Shown: positions 8,602 to 17,329, numbered from the stretch's first letter. The stretch is DNA of 64,000 nt from Pedobacter ghigonis (GCF_903166585.1 NZ_CAESCM010000008.1:1-64000), one strand, 5' to 3'. Translations and numbers: made by a program. Notes: generated by a model not told the origin, from the letters alone.

Positions 8602-11304
8602 ATGAAAACAATTTTTACACTATTGCTATCTGCTGCTGCCCTCATTTCGGCAACAACAATTAACAAAAACTCCTACGAAAGCAAAAAAACATCCTTTTTA
8701 TCTTTCGATAAAACCGACACCCCTGATCAGGACCGCTTTGTAAAAGTTACCCTTGCGCAGGGAGAATTTACCGAACCAACCGAAATGGCGGTGCTGCCCA
8801 ACCTGGATATTTTGGTTACCCAGCGAAGAGGCGAAATACTGATTTATAAAAACCAGACTAAAAAACTTAAAGAAGCCGGCAAGCTCGATGTTTACTTTAA
8901 AACCAATGCACCCGGTGTTAACGCCGAAGAAGGCTTGCTGGGTATGGCCGCCGACCCAAAATTTGCCGTAAACAAATACGTTTACCTTTTTTACAGCCCT
9001 TTCGATAAGTCGGTAAACAGATTATCGCGTTTTAAACTGGTTAACGACCAGATTGTAAAAGAATCAGAAAAAATCGTGCTCGAATTTTATTCGCAACGCG
9101 ATATCTGCTGTCACACCGGTGGTTCAATTGCTTTTGGATCAGATGGTTTGCTTTATGTTTCAACGGGTGATAACTCTACTCCTTTCGATGCACCAAATCA
9201 AAAATTTGTGAACAAAGGCTATGCACCTCTTGACAACCGTAAAGGATTTGAACAGTACGATGCCAGAAGATCATCAGGTAACACCAATGATTTAAGGGGT
9301 AAAATTTTAAGGATAAGAGTTAATGAGGATGCTACTTACAGCATTCCCGATGGAAACCTTTTCCCTAAAAATGATCCAAAAAGCAGGCCTGAAATTTATG
9401 TAATGGGTAACCGCAATCCTTACCGCATTTCGGTTGACCAGAAAACAAACTTTTTATATTGGGGCGAGGTTGGTCCGGATGCCAGTGATGATGATGCATT
9501 AAGAGGCCCAAGAGGCTATGATGAAGTTAACCAGGCGCGTAAAGCCGGTAATTTTGGCTGGCCTTTGTTTATCGGAAACAACTATCCTTATAAAGCTTAC
9601 GATTTCACCAATGGTGAGAACGGCAATGCCTTCGATCCGGCAGCGCCAATTAACAACTCGCCAAACAATACAGGTTTAACCCAGTTGCCACCCACTCAAC
9701 CAGCATTTATCTGGTATCCTTATGGCTTATCGAGCGAATTTCCACAGGTTGGTGCCGGTGGCCGTACAGCTATGGCAGGTCCGGTTTATTATGCTAAAGC
9801 CAATTCGCCCTACCCGGCTTACTACAACGGAAAATTAATTATTTACGAATGGGTACGCGGATGGGTAAAAGCAGTAACCATGAACGCTGCAGGCGATTAC
9901 ATTAGCATGGAACCATTTTTATCTAAAGTTTCGTTAGCAGCACCTATTGATATGGAACTGGGACCTGATGGAAAACTATATATCCTGGAATACGGAAAAG
10001 GTTGGTTTTCTAAAAACCCGGATGCCGCCATTACGCGTATCGATTACCTGAAAGGAAACCGCCCGCCAAGTGTAGAAAGCCTCGACATTGCAAAAACAAG
10101 TGGTTTACTGCCTTATAAATTAACAGCAACTGTTAAAGCTAAAGATCCGGATGGCGACGCACTTAGTTATGTATGGAACCTGGGAAAAGGAATTATCAAA
10201 ACCACTACCACACCAACAGTACAATATACATATACCAAAGCCGGCGAATACCCGGTTAGTGTTACCGTAATGGATAAAAGTAAAGCTGCTGCCAAAAGTC
10301 AGGTTATTCCGGTTTTTGCGGGTAACGAACAGCCAGCCGTAGATATCGTTTTAGCGGGAAACAAGAGTTTTTACTTCCCGAACAAAGTTGTAGATTATAA
10401 AGTGCTGGTAAGCGATAAAGGTGCAAAAGTTAATAACAGCCGCATTTACATCTCAAATACTTATACGCAGGGAACTGATATGGCGGGTGCGCAATTGGGT
10501 CACCAGCAAGCCGCACAAACCGTAGTTGGAAAAGCATTGATGTTAAAGTCGGATTGCAGTACCTGCCACAAAGAATCGGCAGTTTCAATTGGCCCTGCCT
10601 TTGAAAAAATTGCTACCAAATACAAAAACGACAATAAGGCGGTTGATTATCTGGCTTCGAAAGTAATTGGTGGCAGCCATGGCGTTTGGGGCGAGGTGCC
10701 AATGCCGGCACACAGCGCCATGAAAGAGGCTGAGGTTAAAAAGATTACCGAATGGATTATGACCCTGGGCAATAAAGAAACAGCTGTGGCTTCGTTACCT
10801 GCTGCCGGCAAAATTGTACCACCAGCTAACGTAGATAAGAAGAAATCGGTAATGACACTTAAAGCAAGCTATACCGATGCAGGTGCCAAAGGATTAAAAC
10901 CACTAACCACAACCAACTTAATTAACCTGAGAAGCAGCATAATTGATGCTGACGATATTAAAGAATTCAAAGGCTTTGAAAAGAAGGATATTTATGGTGG
11001 CGAAAAACTTGTTTTAACCCGCGACAATGGCTGGTTAGCTTTAAAAAACATCGATTTAACCGGTATTGCCAGTTTTGGTTTTTCATTTGCAAACTTAGCG
11101 CCTGGTACTGAAGGTGAAATTGAAATCAGGCTAGACGGTAAAGATGGTGCCGTGGTTGGAAAATCTACATTTGCCAAAGCTGTGCCTGTAAATCTGCTCA
11201 CCGACGGAAAGCTTCACTCCCTCTATTTTGTATTTAAGGGTCTAAAATCCGAAGATAAAAACAATAAGCTCATTATTCAGTCGGTAATAGTCGAGCCAAA
11301 ATAA
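8602..11304 (+). CDS. PQQ-type sugar dehydrogenase with PKD and cytochrome c domains
   Basis: A 900-residue secreted multidomain redox protein. It has a signal peptide (1-18) and a beta-propeller of the glucose/sorbosone dehydrogenase family (about 40-490, with CCHTGGSIAFGSDGLLYVSTGD and RNPYRISVD). A PKD-like domain follows (about 495-580), then a class I cytochrome c domain with haem motif CSTCH near residue 655 and a methionine ligand candidate in VPMPAHSAM, and a C-terminal beta-sandwich that may bind carbohydrate. Such proteins oxidise a sugar in the periplasm or at the surface and pass electrons to the attached haem. The sugar is unknown. A TATATTTA near-consensus -7 box lies at 8570-8577 and a strong terminator follows. 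Confidence 0.88.
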   Translation: MKTIFTLLLSAAALISATTINKNSYESKKTSFLSFDKTDTPDQDRFVKVTLAQGEFTEPTEMAVLPNLDILVTQRRGEILIYKNQTKKLKEAGKLDVYFKTNAPGVNAEEGLLGMAADPKFAVNKYVYLFYSPFDKSVNRLSRFKLVNDQIVKESEKIVLEFYSQRDICCHTGGSIAFGSDGLLYVSTGDNSTPFDAPNQKFVNKGYAPLDNRKGFEQYDARRSSGNTNDLRGKILRIRVNEDATYSIPDGNLFPKNDPKSRPEIYVMGNRNPYRISVDQKTNFLYWGEVGPDASDDDALRGPRGYDEVNQARKAGNFGWPLFIGNNYPYKAYDFTNGENGNAFDPAAPINNSPNNTGLTQLPPTQPAFIWYPYGLSSEFPQVGAGGRTAMAGPVYYAKANSPYPAYYNGKLIIYEWVRGWVKAVTMNAAGDYISMEPFLSKVSLAAPIDMELGPDGKLYILEYGKGWFSKNPDAAITRIDYLKGNRPPSVESLDIAKTSGLLPYKLTATVKAKDPDGDALSYVWNLGKGIIKTTTTPTVQYTYTKAGEYPVSVTVMDKSKAAAKSQVIPVFAGNEQPAVDIVLAGNKSFYFPNKVVDYKVLVSDKGAKVNNSRIYISNTYTQGTDMAGAQLGHQQAAQTVVGKALMLKSDCSTCHKESAVSIGPAFEKIATKYKNDNKAVDYLASKVIGGSHGVWGEVPMPAHSAMKEAEVKKITEWIMTLGNKETAVASLPAAGKIVPPANVDKKKSVMTLKASYTDAGAKGLKPLTTTNLINLRSSIIDADDIKEFKGFEKKDIYGGEKLVLTRDNGWLALKNIDLTGIASFGFSFANLAPGTEGEIEIRLDGKDGAVVGKSTFAKAVPVNLLTDGKLHSLYFVFKGLKSEDKNNKLIIQSVIVEPK

Positions 11305-11310
11305 ACAGTA

Positions 11311-11346
11311 AGCCCGGAACAACATAAAAAGTTCCGGGCTTTTTTA
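11311..11346 (+). terminator. Strong intrinsic terminator after the sugar dehydrogenase gene
   Basis: A 10-bp perfect stem AGCCCGGAAC / GTTCCGGGCT with a 10-base loop is followed directly by TTTTTATTG. It begins 6 bp after the stop codon. Confidence 0.9.
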
Positions 11347-11392
11347 TTGTAAAAAGATAGCCTTAATATTACGCTTCTTTAGACAGCAATAA

Positions 11393-11400
11393 TATCTTTG
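11393..11400 (+). promoter_or_regulatory. -7 promoter box (TATCTTTG) of the HAD phosphatase gene
   Basis: A perfect TAnnTTTG match. The TTG at its end (11398) is in frame with the downstream gene and could be mistaken for a start codon, but it belongs to the promoter; the true start is ATG 11419. Confidence 0.65.
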
Positions 11401-11418
11401 CAACAAAACTGGCAGCAC

Positions 11419-12054
11419 ATGCAAAACATTAAAAACATCATTTTTGATTACGGCAACGTAATATTCGACATAGATTTCAGAATCGCACAGGCATCATTCC
11501 AAAAACTGGGCATTACCGATGTAGAAACCTTTTTTGCACACAAAGCGCATAACCGCTTATTTGATGATTTTGAAACCGGAGCCATTTCTCCGGCCGAATT
11601 CAGGGCAGGTATCAGGGCAGCCGCCAACCAACCTCAACTTACCGACCAGCAGATTGACGATGCCTGGAACAGCTTATTGATTGGTACCATACAACAAAAC
11701 CACGATTTACTGTTAGAGGTTAAATCAAAATACCGTACATTTTTGCTAAGCAACAATAACGAAATCCACTACGATTGGATTATCAATTACCTGCAGGCTA
11801 CTTTTAAAATTAACAATTACGACGATTATTTCGAGAAGGCCTATTTTTCGCAACACATGAAATTGCGTAAGCCAAATACCAATATTTTCGAACAGGTATT
11901 AAAAGAGAATAACTTAAACCCTGCCGAAACTTTGTTTATTGATGATAGTCCGCAACATATAGCAGGCGCGGAAAAAGTAGGCTTAAATACTTTACTCATG
12001 ACCGAAAAACCGGCTCAGTTAGCCACATTTCTAAAAGCAAACGGAATTTTGTAA
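11419..12054 (+). CDS. HAD-IA family phosphatase (YihX-like)
   Basis: A 211-residue haloacid-dehalogenase-fold hydrolase. Motif I is FDYGNVIFDID with nucleophile D10; the second aspartate is replaced by glycine, exactly as in E. coli YihX (FDLGNV), a sugar-1-phosphate phosphatase. Motif II is LLSNN near residue 110, the motif III lysine is in KLRKPN, and motif IV is FIDDSPQHIAGAEKVG. It is cytoplasmic. The likely substrate is a small phosphorylated sugar, based only on the YihX resemblance. It lies 8 bp upstream of a DUF962 gene, so the two are probably co-transcribed. Confidence 0.88.
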   Translation: MQNIKNIIFDYGNVIFDIDFRIAQASFQKLGITDVETFFAHKAHNRLFDDFETGAISPAEFRAGIRAAANQPQLTDQQIDDAWNSLLIGTIQQNHDLLLEVKSKYRTFLLSNNNEIHYDWIINYLQATFKINNYDDYFEKAYFSQHMKLRKPNTNIFEQVLKENNLNPAETLFIDDSPQHIAGAEKVGLNTLLMTEKPAQLATFLKANGIL

Positions 12055-12062
12055 ATTAGGTT

Positions 12063-12383
12063 ATGGCAGAGAAAAAGTTTACATCGCTTAAAGAGTTCTA
12101 TCCTTTTTACTTATCGGAGCATACCAACACCACTTCCCGTGTACTGCATTTTATCGGTACTGGCTTGGTGGTATTGGCTTTTTTTGCGGGCTTTCTCTTT
12201 CACAACTGGCGTTTCTTCCTGCTTATGCCACTGGTGGGTTACAGTTTCGCTTGGGTGGGGCATTTCTTCTTCGAGAAGAATAAACCGGCTACCTTTAAAT
12301 ATCCGGGGTATAGCCTGGCCAGCGATTTTATTCTTTTTTATGATCTGTTAACCGGAAAACAATCTTTTGTGGTGAAGAAATAG
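12063..12383 (+). CDS. DUF962/Mpo1-like membrane protein
   Basis: A 106-residue protein with two hydrophobic hairpins (about 26-46 and 50-68) and the DUF962 motifs FYPFYLSEHTN, RVLHFIGT and WVGHFFFEKNKPATF. The yeast relative Mpo1 is an iron-dependent dioxygenase in 2-hydroxy fatty acid breakdown, and the conserved histidines are present here. A similar fatty-acid role is plausible but unproven in bacteria. It starts 8 bp after the HAD gene. Confidence 0.85.
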   Translation: MAEKKFTSLKEFYPFYLSEHTNTTSRVLHFIGTGLVVLAFFAGFLFHNWRFFLLMPLVGYSFAWVGHFFFEKNKPATFKYPGYSLASDFILFYDLLTGKQSFVVKK

Positions 12384-12392
12384 TTTCAGTTT

Positions 12393-12592
12393 GCAATTTT
12401 CAGTTCAAAAAAACAGTTGGCAATTTGCAGTTGGCAAAACATTGAAACAAATTCAACTTGAGGAGGTCTTAAAAAAGAAAATCGTCATCTCGACTGAAGC
12501 GTAGCGAAATGGAGAGATCTTAATAGATTTCTCGACTCCGTTGCACTCTGCTAGAAATGACGATCCAGATATAACTGAAAACTGTTAATTGT
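12393..12592. repeat. Intergenic repeat unit, copy 1
   Basis: The first of two tandem near-identical units of ~200 bp between the DUF962 gene and proline dehydrogenase. The core carries complementary ends (near AAATCGTCATCTCGACTG at the left and AGAAATGACGAT at the right), so it can form a long hairpin. The left part is a CAGTTGGCAATTT-type low-complexity stretch. Confidence 0.75.
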
Positions 12593-12594
12593 CG

Positions 12595-12805
12595 GCAATT
12601 TTCAGTTCAAAAAAAACAGTTGGCAATTTTCATCTAGCAAAACATTGAAACAAATTCAACTTGAGGAGGTCTTAAAAAAGAAAATCGTCATCTCGACTGA
12701 AGCGTAGCGAAATGCCTGCCCGTACAGGCGGGGAGAGATCTTAACAGATTTCTCGACTTCGTTGTACTCCGCTCGAAATGACGATCCAGATATAACTGAA
12801 AACTG
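12595..12805. repeat. Intergenic repeat unit, copy 2, with ~17-bp internal insertion
   Basis: This repeats copy 1 almost base for base but holds an extra CCTGCCCGTACAGGCGGG-like palindrome inside the core after GCGAAATG (near 12714-12732). It ends 3 bp before the proline dehydrogenase stop codon and may also fold at the 3' end of that gene's mRNA. Confidence 0.75.
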
Positions 12806-12807
12806 AA

Positions 12808-13992
12808 CTACAGCTTTCTTCTTTTTAATTCTCTTTCAATCAACCCCAGCTCTCTACCGGTTTGGCCGGCAACAGAAGTATTTTCCTGTGCCCTTCTGAA
12901 TAAATAAGGCATTACAGCTTTAATTGGTCCATAAGGCACATACTTTGCTACATTGTAATCCGAATCGGCCAGGTTAAAGCTTAAATTATCGCTCATGCCT
13001 AGCAATTGTGCAAAGTAAACATGCGGATGGTTATGGGCAATATTTTTTTCTTCCAGTAAATAAGTTAACAAACGGCTGCTATCTTCGTTGTGTGTTCCTG
13101 CAACAATAGCAATCTCCTCAATATGATCTACACAATAGCGTAACGATTCGTTATAATCGCGGTCAGACGCAGCTTTATCTGGCTGTATCGGCGAAGCATA
13201 ACCCATTTCGGCAGCGCGCTTACGCTCTTTTTCCATATAGGCACCGCGCACCATTTTAACCCCTAAAATAAAACCATCGGCTTTCGCAATTAAATGGTCG
13301 GCTTTCATATCAGCCAGTTTATCGTGACGGTACATCTGATAGGTGTTGTACACAATAATGCGTTCGCGGTTAAATTTACGCATCATATCCAATGCCAGCG
13401 CATCAATGGTATCCTGAATCCAGGTTTCTTCTGCATCGATCATAATCGGCACACCTTTCTCGTAAGCGGTTTTGCATATTTTTTCGCAACGCACTTTTAC
13501 CTTCTCATACTCAGCCTCTTCAGTTGGCGTAAGGGTTTCTTTTGCATCTAATTTTTGTAACAGCGCGAAACGACCGATACCTGTAATTTTAAATACCGTA
13601 ATTGGAATTTTAACATCGCCATCGGCACGAACAATAGTACGGATAATTTCGGCACAGGTTTCATCAAATACCTGCTCTTCTTCTTCACCTTCAACTGAGT
13701 AATCTAAAATAGTACCCACGCCGCCTTTATGTAACTGATCTATTGCTTTATCGCACTCTGCAATGGTTTCGCCCCCACAAAACTGCTGAAATATGGTTGC
13801 TTTAATCGCACCTTGAATGGGTAGTCCGATATTCAAAAAGAAATTGGTAATGGCCGGACCAACTTTGGTTAGAAAATTATTGGCGATGATTTTAAAAAGC
13901 CAGTAAGCTTTTTTTAATTCTGTATTGCTTTTTTGACGGAACGCAACTTCCGTATTATCGAAATTTGGTTGCTTATTGGGGGATAAATCCAT
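12808..13992 (-). CDS. Proline dehydrogenase
   Basis: A 394-residue flavoenzyme that oxidises proline to pyrroline-5-carboxylate, the first step of proline use. It is a stand-alone ProDH rather than a PutA fusion. Motifs include PIMIDAEETW near residue 185, ILGVKMVRGAYMEKER (barrel strand with flavin and substrate contacts) near 245, GTHNEDS near 300, and C-terminal YLFRRAQENTSVAGQTGRE, the family's RR.xEN signature. The gene is monocistronic here; no P5C dehydrogenase is next to it. Its 3' end abuts the tandem intergenic repeat. Confidence 0.93.
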   Translation of the reverse strand: MDLSPNKQPNFDNTEVAFRQKSNTELKKAYWLFKIIANNFLTKVGPAITNFFLNIGLPIQGAIKATIFQQFCGGETIAECDKAIDQLHKGGVGTILDYSVEGEEEEQVFDETCAEIIRTIVRADGDVKIPITVFKITGIGRFALLQKLDAKETLTPTEEAEYEKVKVRCEKICKTAYEKGVPIMIDAEETWIQDTIDALALDMMRKFNRERIIVYNTYQMYRHDKLADMKADHLIAKADGFILGVKMVRGAYMEKERKRAAEMGYASPIQPDKAASDRDYNESLRYCVDHIEEIAIVAGTHNEDSSRLLTYLLEEKNIAHNHPHVYFAQLLGMSDNLSFNLADSDYNVAKYVPYGPIKAVMPYLFRRAQENTSVAGQTGRELGLIERELKRRKL

Positions 13993-14072
13993 TTTTTATC
14001 TATAATTAAGTCAGATTGGTGCAAAATTATAAAAAGCATTGATTGTTAAAACTAAAAAGGTTTAAATAATCG

Positions 14073-14080
14073 TATTTTTG
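14073..14080 (+). promoter_or_regulatory. -7 promoter box (TATTTTTG) of the S4/aroB transcript
   Basis: A perfect TAnnTTTG ends 6 bases before ATG 14087. The last three bases form an in-frame TTG that is not likely to be the start codon. The transcript would be nearly leaderless. Confidence 0.6.
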
Positions 14081-14086
14081 CAGAAA

Positions 14087-14293
14087 ATGATACAATTCAA
14101 ATTAGAAGGCGAATTTATTCCATTAATTCAGTTGTTAAAAGCTACCGGATTGGTTGGAAGCGGCGGTGATGCCCAGGCCGTTGTTACAGATGGTTTAGTA
14201 AAATGTAACGGCGAAGTAGATTACCGCAAACGTTATAAGGTTAGAGTTGGCGATATTATTACTTTTGGGGAAAATAAAATAGAAGTTATTTAA
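14087..14293 (+). CDS. Small S4-domain RNA-binding protein (YbcJ-like)
   Basis: A 68-residue protein made of a single S4 domain. It contains LIQLLKATGLVGSGGDAQAVV, then GLVKCNGEVDYRKRYKVRVGDII, the typical RNA-binding alpha-L pattern seen in YbcJ/YaaA-type proteins. The RNA target is unknown. Its stop codon overlaps the aroB start by one base (TAATG), so the two genes are translationally coupled. ATG 14087 is chosen over an upstream in-frame TTG that belongs to the promoter. Confidence 0.87.
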   Translation: MIQFKLEGEFIPLIQLLKATGLVGSGGDAQAVVTDGLVKCNGEVDYRKRYKVRVGDIITFGENKIEVI

Positions 14294-15348
14294 TGCAACC
14301 ACTAACCAGCGCAGGCCACTCCGTTTATTTCGAAAGTAACTTAGCCGATTTAAAAGTACTTTTAGAAAGCAATAAATACAGCAAAGTTTTTGTGCTTGCT
14401 GATGAACATACCAGTGAAGTATGCTTACCTCTTTTTCAATCGCTTTTAGATTTTTCTGAATTTGACCTGATTGAAACTTCGGCGGGCGAAGAAAACAAAA
14501 ACATCGATTTCTGCATCGGTATCTGGAAAACCCTATTGGATTTTGAGGCCGACCGCAAAAGTTTAATGATTAACCTTGGCGGTGGTGTAATTACCGATAT
14601 GGGTGGTTTTATCGCCTCGACCTATAAACGCGGAATCGATTTCGTTAACATCCCCACTACCCTGCTTTCGCAGGTTGATGCCTCTGTAGGTGGTAAAACC
14701 GGCATTGATATCGACAATGTAAAAAACATGGTAGGTACTTTTACTTTGCCGCAAATGGTTTTTATCGAAACCGGCTTTTTAAAAACGCTACCACAACGCG
14801 AACTTTTATCGGGTTTTGCCGAAATGATTAAACATGGTTTAATTTACGACAAACCGTATTACGAAAAATTAAAAGGGAGCAATTATTTAACACCTTCGGC
14901 AGAAGACATTTACCGTTCGGTAGAAATTAAAAACGAGGTGGTAACGATCGATCCGCATGAAAAAAATCTGCGGAAGATTTTAAATTTTGGTCATACCATT
15001 GGGCATGCCATTGAAGGTTACTCGCTGGCAAACGACGAAAATCCGTTAACCCACGGTGAAGCGATTGCCATTGGTTTTGTGTGCGAAGCTGCACTTTCGA
15101 TTAATAACAGTACCCTTACTACAGAAGAGCTGGAAGATATCAGCAGATATATCTTATCGTTATATCCTAAATACCACATCAAAAAAGAAAGCTACGATAC
15201 GCTTTTAGATTTGATGAAAAGTGATAAAAAGAACGAAGATGGCAACATTTTGTTCTCTTTACTGGAAACAACAGGCAAATGCGCGTTTAACTGCCGTGCT
15301 ACCAAAGCCGATATTTTAAGCAGTTTAGATTATTATAACAGTTTATAG
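14293..15348 (+). CDS. aroB: 3-dehydroquinate synthase
   Basis: A 351-residue NAD-dependent enzyme that converts DAHP to 3-dehydroquinate, step two of the shikimate pathway. The NAD site GGGVITDMGGFIAST and the stretch RGIDFVNIPTTLLSQVDASVGGKTGID are diagnostic, as are the zinc-ligand regions FGHTIGHAIE and HGEAIAIG. The length is normal for AroB. It is coupled to the S4 gene and followed after 1 bp by a sterol-desaturase-like gene, so it lies in an operon separate from the main aromatic block about 2 kb downstream. Confidence 0.95.
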   Translation: MQPLTSAGHSVYFESNLADLKVLLESNKYSKVFVLADEHTSEVCLPLFQSLLDFSEFDLIETSAGEENKNIDFCIGIWKTLLDFEADRKSLMINLGGGVITDMGGFIASTYKRGIDFVNIPTTLLSQVDASVGGKTGIDIDNVKNMVGTFTLPQMVFIETGFLKTLPQRELLSGFAEMIKHGLIYDKPYYEKLKGSNYLTPSAEDIYRSVEIKNEVVTIDPHEKNLRKILNFGHTIGHAIEGYSLANDENPLTHGEAIAIGFVCEAALSINNSTLTTEELEDISRYILSLYPKYHIKKESYDTLLDLMKSDKKNEDGNILFSLLETTGKCAFNCRATKADILSSLDYYNSL

Positions 15349-15349
15349 C

Positions 15350-16294
15350 ATGAAGTTTACCGGAAGTGATATTTCTGTCATCGGGCTTTTTGGTTTCGTA
15401 ATCGTTTTAACCCTGGTTGAAATGTATTTCAGTTACCTGCACGACAGAAAATTATATACCAAACGTGATACCTGGACCAATATTTACCTGATGACAGCGG
15501 CGATTGTAATTAATTTAGCTACTAAAACAGGTACCTTTTTCTTATTGCAATATTGCTACCAGTTCCGTTTGTTCCAAATTAGTAATGTTTGGGTTTACTG
15601 GCTGGTGCTGATCCTGGCGCAGGATTTCCTTTATTGGTTTCTGCATACTGTAGGTCACTATGTGCGCTTTTTCTGGGCCATGCACGTTACCCACCATTCA
15701 TCAGAGCATTTTAACTTAACCACAGGTTTCCGCTCTACCGTTTTCGAACCTTTGTACCGGGTATTCTTTTACTTGCCACTAGCCTTTATGGGCTTTACGG
15801 CAGTCGATATCCTTTTTGCCTACCTGGTTACCCAAATTTACGGCAACCTGGTTCATACCCAATACAACATCAAGTTCCCGAAATGGTACGAGTATATTTT
15901 CGTAACACCATCTCACCACCGGGTACACCACGCCAGCAATGTGCGTTACCTCGATAAAAACATGGGTATGGTTTTAATCCTCTGGGACAGGTGGTTTGGA
16001 ACCTTTCAGGCAGAATTACCCGAAGATGAAGTGAAATACGGCTTAACTACCCAACCTACAGATACAGGGCCGGTAAATATCATTTTTCATGAATTTATTG
16101 CCTTAACAGCAGATGTTAAAAAGGCACCAACCTTTACGGATAAAGTGAAATACATTTTCAATCCACCCGGATGGAGCCATGACGGAAGCACCAAAATTGC
16201 CAAAATTATGCAACAGGAGCTGCGCGATACAGAAGCACTTGAAAAATCTAAAAAATTAAAATCAGCACAACCCGAATTAAGTTCGGCAGTATAA
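15350..16294 (+). CDS. Sterol desaturase/fatty acid hydroxylase family membrane protein
   Basis: A 314-residue integral membrane di-iron enzyme. The histidine clusters are HTVGH, HVTHHSSEHFN and HHRVHH in family order. Four or so membrane segments lie in the first ~190 residues, and the ~60-residue C-terminal tail is polar. The family inserts oxygen or double bonds into lipids (fatty acids, carotenoids, ether lipids); the substrate is not determined. It starts 1 bp after the aroB stop codon, so it is co-transcribed, but the functional link to the shikimate pathway is unclear. Confidence 0.88.
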   Translation: MKFTGSDISVIGLFGFVIVLTLVEMYFSYLHDRKLYTKRDTWTNIYLMTAAIVINLATKTGTFFLLQYCYQFRLFQISNVWVYWLVLILAQDFLYWFLHTVGHYVRFFWAMHVTHHSSEHFNLTTGFRSTVFEPLYRVFFYLPLAFMGFTAVDILFAYLVTQIYGNLVHTQYNIKFPKWYEYIFVTPSHHRVHHASNVRYLDKNMGMVLILWDRWFGTFQAELPEDEVKYGLTTQPTDTGPVNIIFHEFIALTADVKKAPTFTDKVKYIFNPPGWSHDGSTKIAKIMQQELRDTEALEKSKKLKSAQPELSSAV

Positions 16295-16304
16295 TTTACC
16301 ACTC

Positions 16305-16340
16305 AAACCCTGCAGATTTAAAAAACTGCAGGGTTTGTTA
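16305..16340 (+). terminator. Intrinsic terminator after the desaturase-like gene
   Basis: An 11-bp stem AAACCCTGCAG / CTGCAGGGTTT with a ~10-base A/T loop is followed by GTTATTTTTT. It starts 10 bp after the stop codon. Confidence 0.85.
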
Positions 16341-16370
16341 TTTTTTAAGCATATTGCAAAAACTACGCTC

Positions 16371-16979
16371 ATGAAAAAATATGCACTTCTACTCTTAGTA
16401 ACATCCTTTTCCCTCTGCCTATATGCTCAAAAGTCAAAGTATTTCGATGTAAACCATCAGGAAATTAGTAAAGCTACCTTTGATAAAAAACGTGCGACCA
16501 ATGCTGTGCTTGATATTCCGGGCGATTCCCTTCATCACCATCTACTGATTAGCAGAGAAGAGAAGGGCAAAATAAATGATAGAACGCAGTTATTGTCCAT
16601 TTTAGAGCGGGCTTTGAACAGAAAAATTGATACGGTAAAACCTATTGTGATTATTTATTACCCCGGCGAGGACGCTTGCAATTCTACAAGCAATCCACAG
16701 CTTATGATTGCCGCGAACAATACCTTAAAAAAAGATTTATACAAACAGGTTAAGACTGCACCACTCTATGTATATAAAACAGCTACAGGCTTAGATAAAT
16801 TCGGAAAAGCGATAAACTGGATTAAAGACCCTGAGCAGATTGTTGAAAAACATTTTTTTAAGCACCACTACCCTTGCGGAAGCTTCGTGGTTATTTCAAA
16901 AAGCGGAGATTACATCAGCTACTTTGGAGAATACTCCAATAGTTACCTCATTCAAATTGCAAAAAAACTGAGCGAATAG
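16371..16979 (+). CDS. Secreted hypothetical protein
   Basis: A 202-residue protein with a clear signal peptide (MKKYALLLLVTSFSLCLYAQ). The mature part is soluble, with one VIIYYPGEDAC stretch that resembles the first strand of a thioredoxin-like fold followed by a single cysteine, and a later PCGSF. No family is recognised. The gene is monocistronic, between a terminator and the pheA leader region. The start at 16371 is preferred over the longer open frame because it leaves a standard signal peptide. Confidence 0.7.
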   Translation: MKKYALLLLVTSFSLCLYAQKSKYFDVNHQEISKATFDKKRATNAVLDIPGDSLHHHLLISREEKGKINDRTQLLSILERALNRKIDTVKPIVIIYYPGEDACNSTSNPQLMIAANNTLKKDLYKQVKTAPLYVYKTATGLDKFGKAINWIKDPEQIVEKHFFKHHYPCGSFVVISKSGDYISYFGEYSNSYLIQIAKKLSE

Positions 16980-17149
16980 GTTTTATCAGCCAGCAGGCCC
17001 TACTTAATCAATGTCCTTTCCTCATTCCTTATTCCATATCTATGATCAATGAGTCAAAAAAATAGCTTGTTTAACGATTTTATACCATGTACCGAATCGG
17101 TCTAAAATCAAAAAAATTAAATTTTATTAAAAATATTTTCAATTTCCTA

Positions 17150-17179
17150 TTGACAAATTAAATTTTGTTACTACATTTG
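17150..17179 (+). promoter_or_regulatory. Promoter of the pheA leader (TTG, 19-bp spacer, TACATTTG)
   Basis: TTG at 17150-17152 and TACATTTG at 17172-17179 are separated by exactly 19 bases, the full Bacteroidota housekeeping promoter consensus. It lies 18 bp upstream of the leader-peptide ATG and is the best promoter in the window. Confidence 0.85.
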
Positions 17180-17197
17180 GCTCAACGAAAAAAAAGA

Positions 17198-17260
17198 ATG
17201 AAAAATTTTAACACATATTACTTTGGTTACTTTTACTATTTTAGTGAGAGCCGGGGCTAA
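17198..17260 (+). CDS. Phe/Tyr-rich leader peptide of the pheA attenuator
   Basis: A 20-codon open frame MKNFNTYYFGYFYYFSESRG, in which four codons are Phe and five are Tyr, with eight of these nine in codons 7-15. It begins just after a consensus promoter and ends 84 bp before pheA, with an intrinsic terminator between. Its composition and position match amino-acid-operon leader peptides such as pheL. There is no tryptophan codon, so it should read out Phe and Tyr charging only. The last codons overlap the 5' half of the proposed antiterminator. It has no function as a protein that I can see. Confidence 0.85.
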   Translation: MKNFNTYYFGYFYYFSESRG

Positions 17261-17329
17261 TATGCAAAAGATATATAAAAAATATTAAAATGTATAAGAA
17301 AGTCCCGGCAAACAGCCGGGACTTTTTTT
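17250..17329 (+). promoter_or_regulatory. Transcription attenuator of pheA: alternative antiterminator and terminator
   Basis: The terminator hairpin is AAAGTCCCGGC (17299-17309), loop AAACA, GCCGGGACTTT, then a T run to 17329. Its 5' arm AGTCCCGGC (17301-17309) is also complementary over nine pairs (one G-U) to GCCGGGGCT (17250-17258), which covers the last codons and stop of the leader peptide. A ribosome that finishes the leader would mask 17250-17258, so the terminator forms. A ribosome stalled at the Phe/Tyr codons upstream leaves it free to form the antiterminator. The pairing is read from the sequence; the switch is inference from known phe/trp attenuation. Confidence 0.8.
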
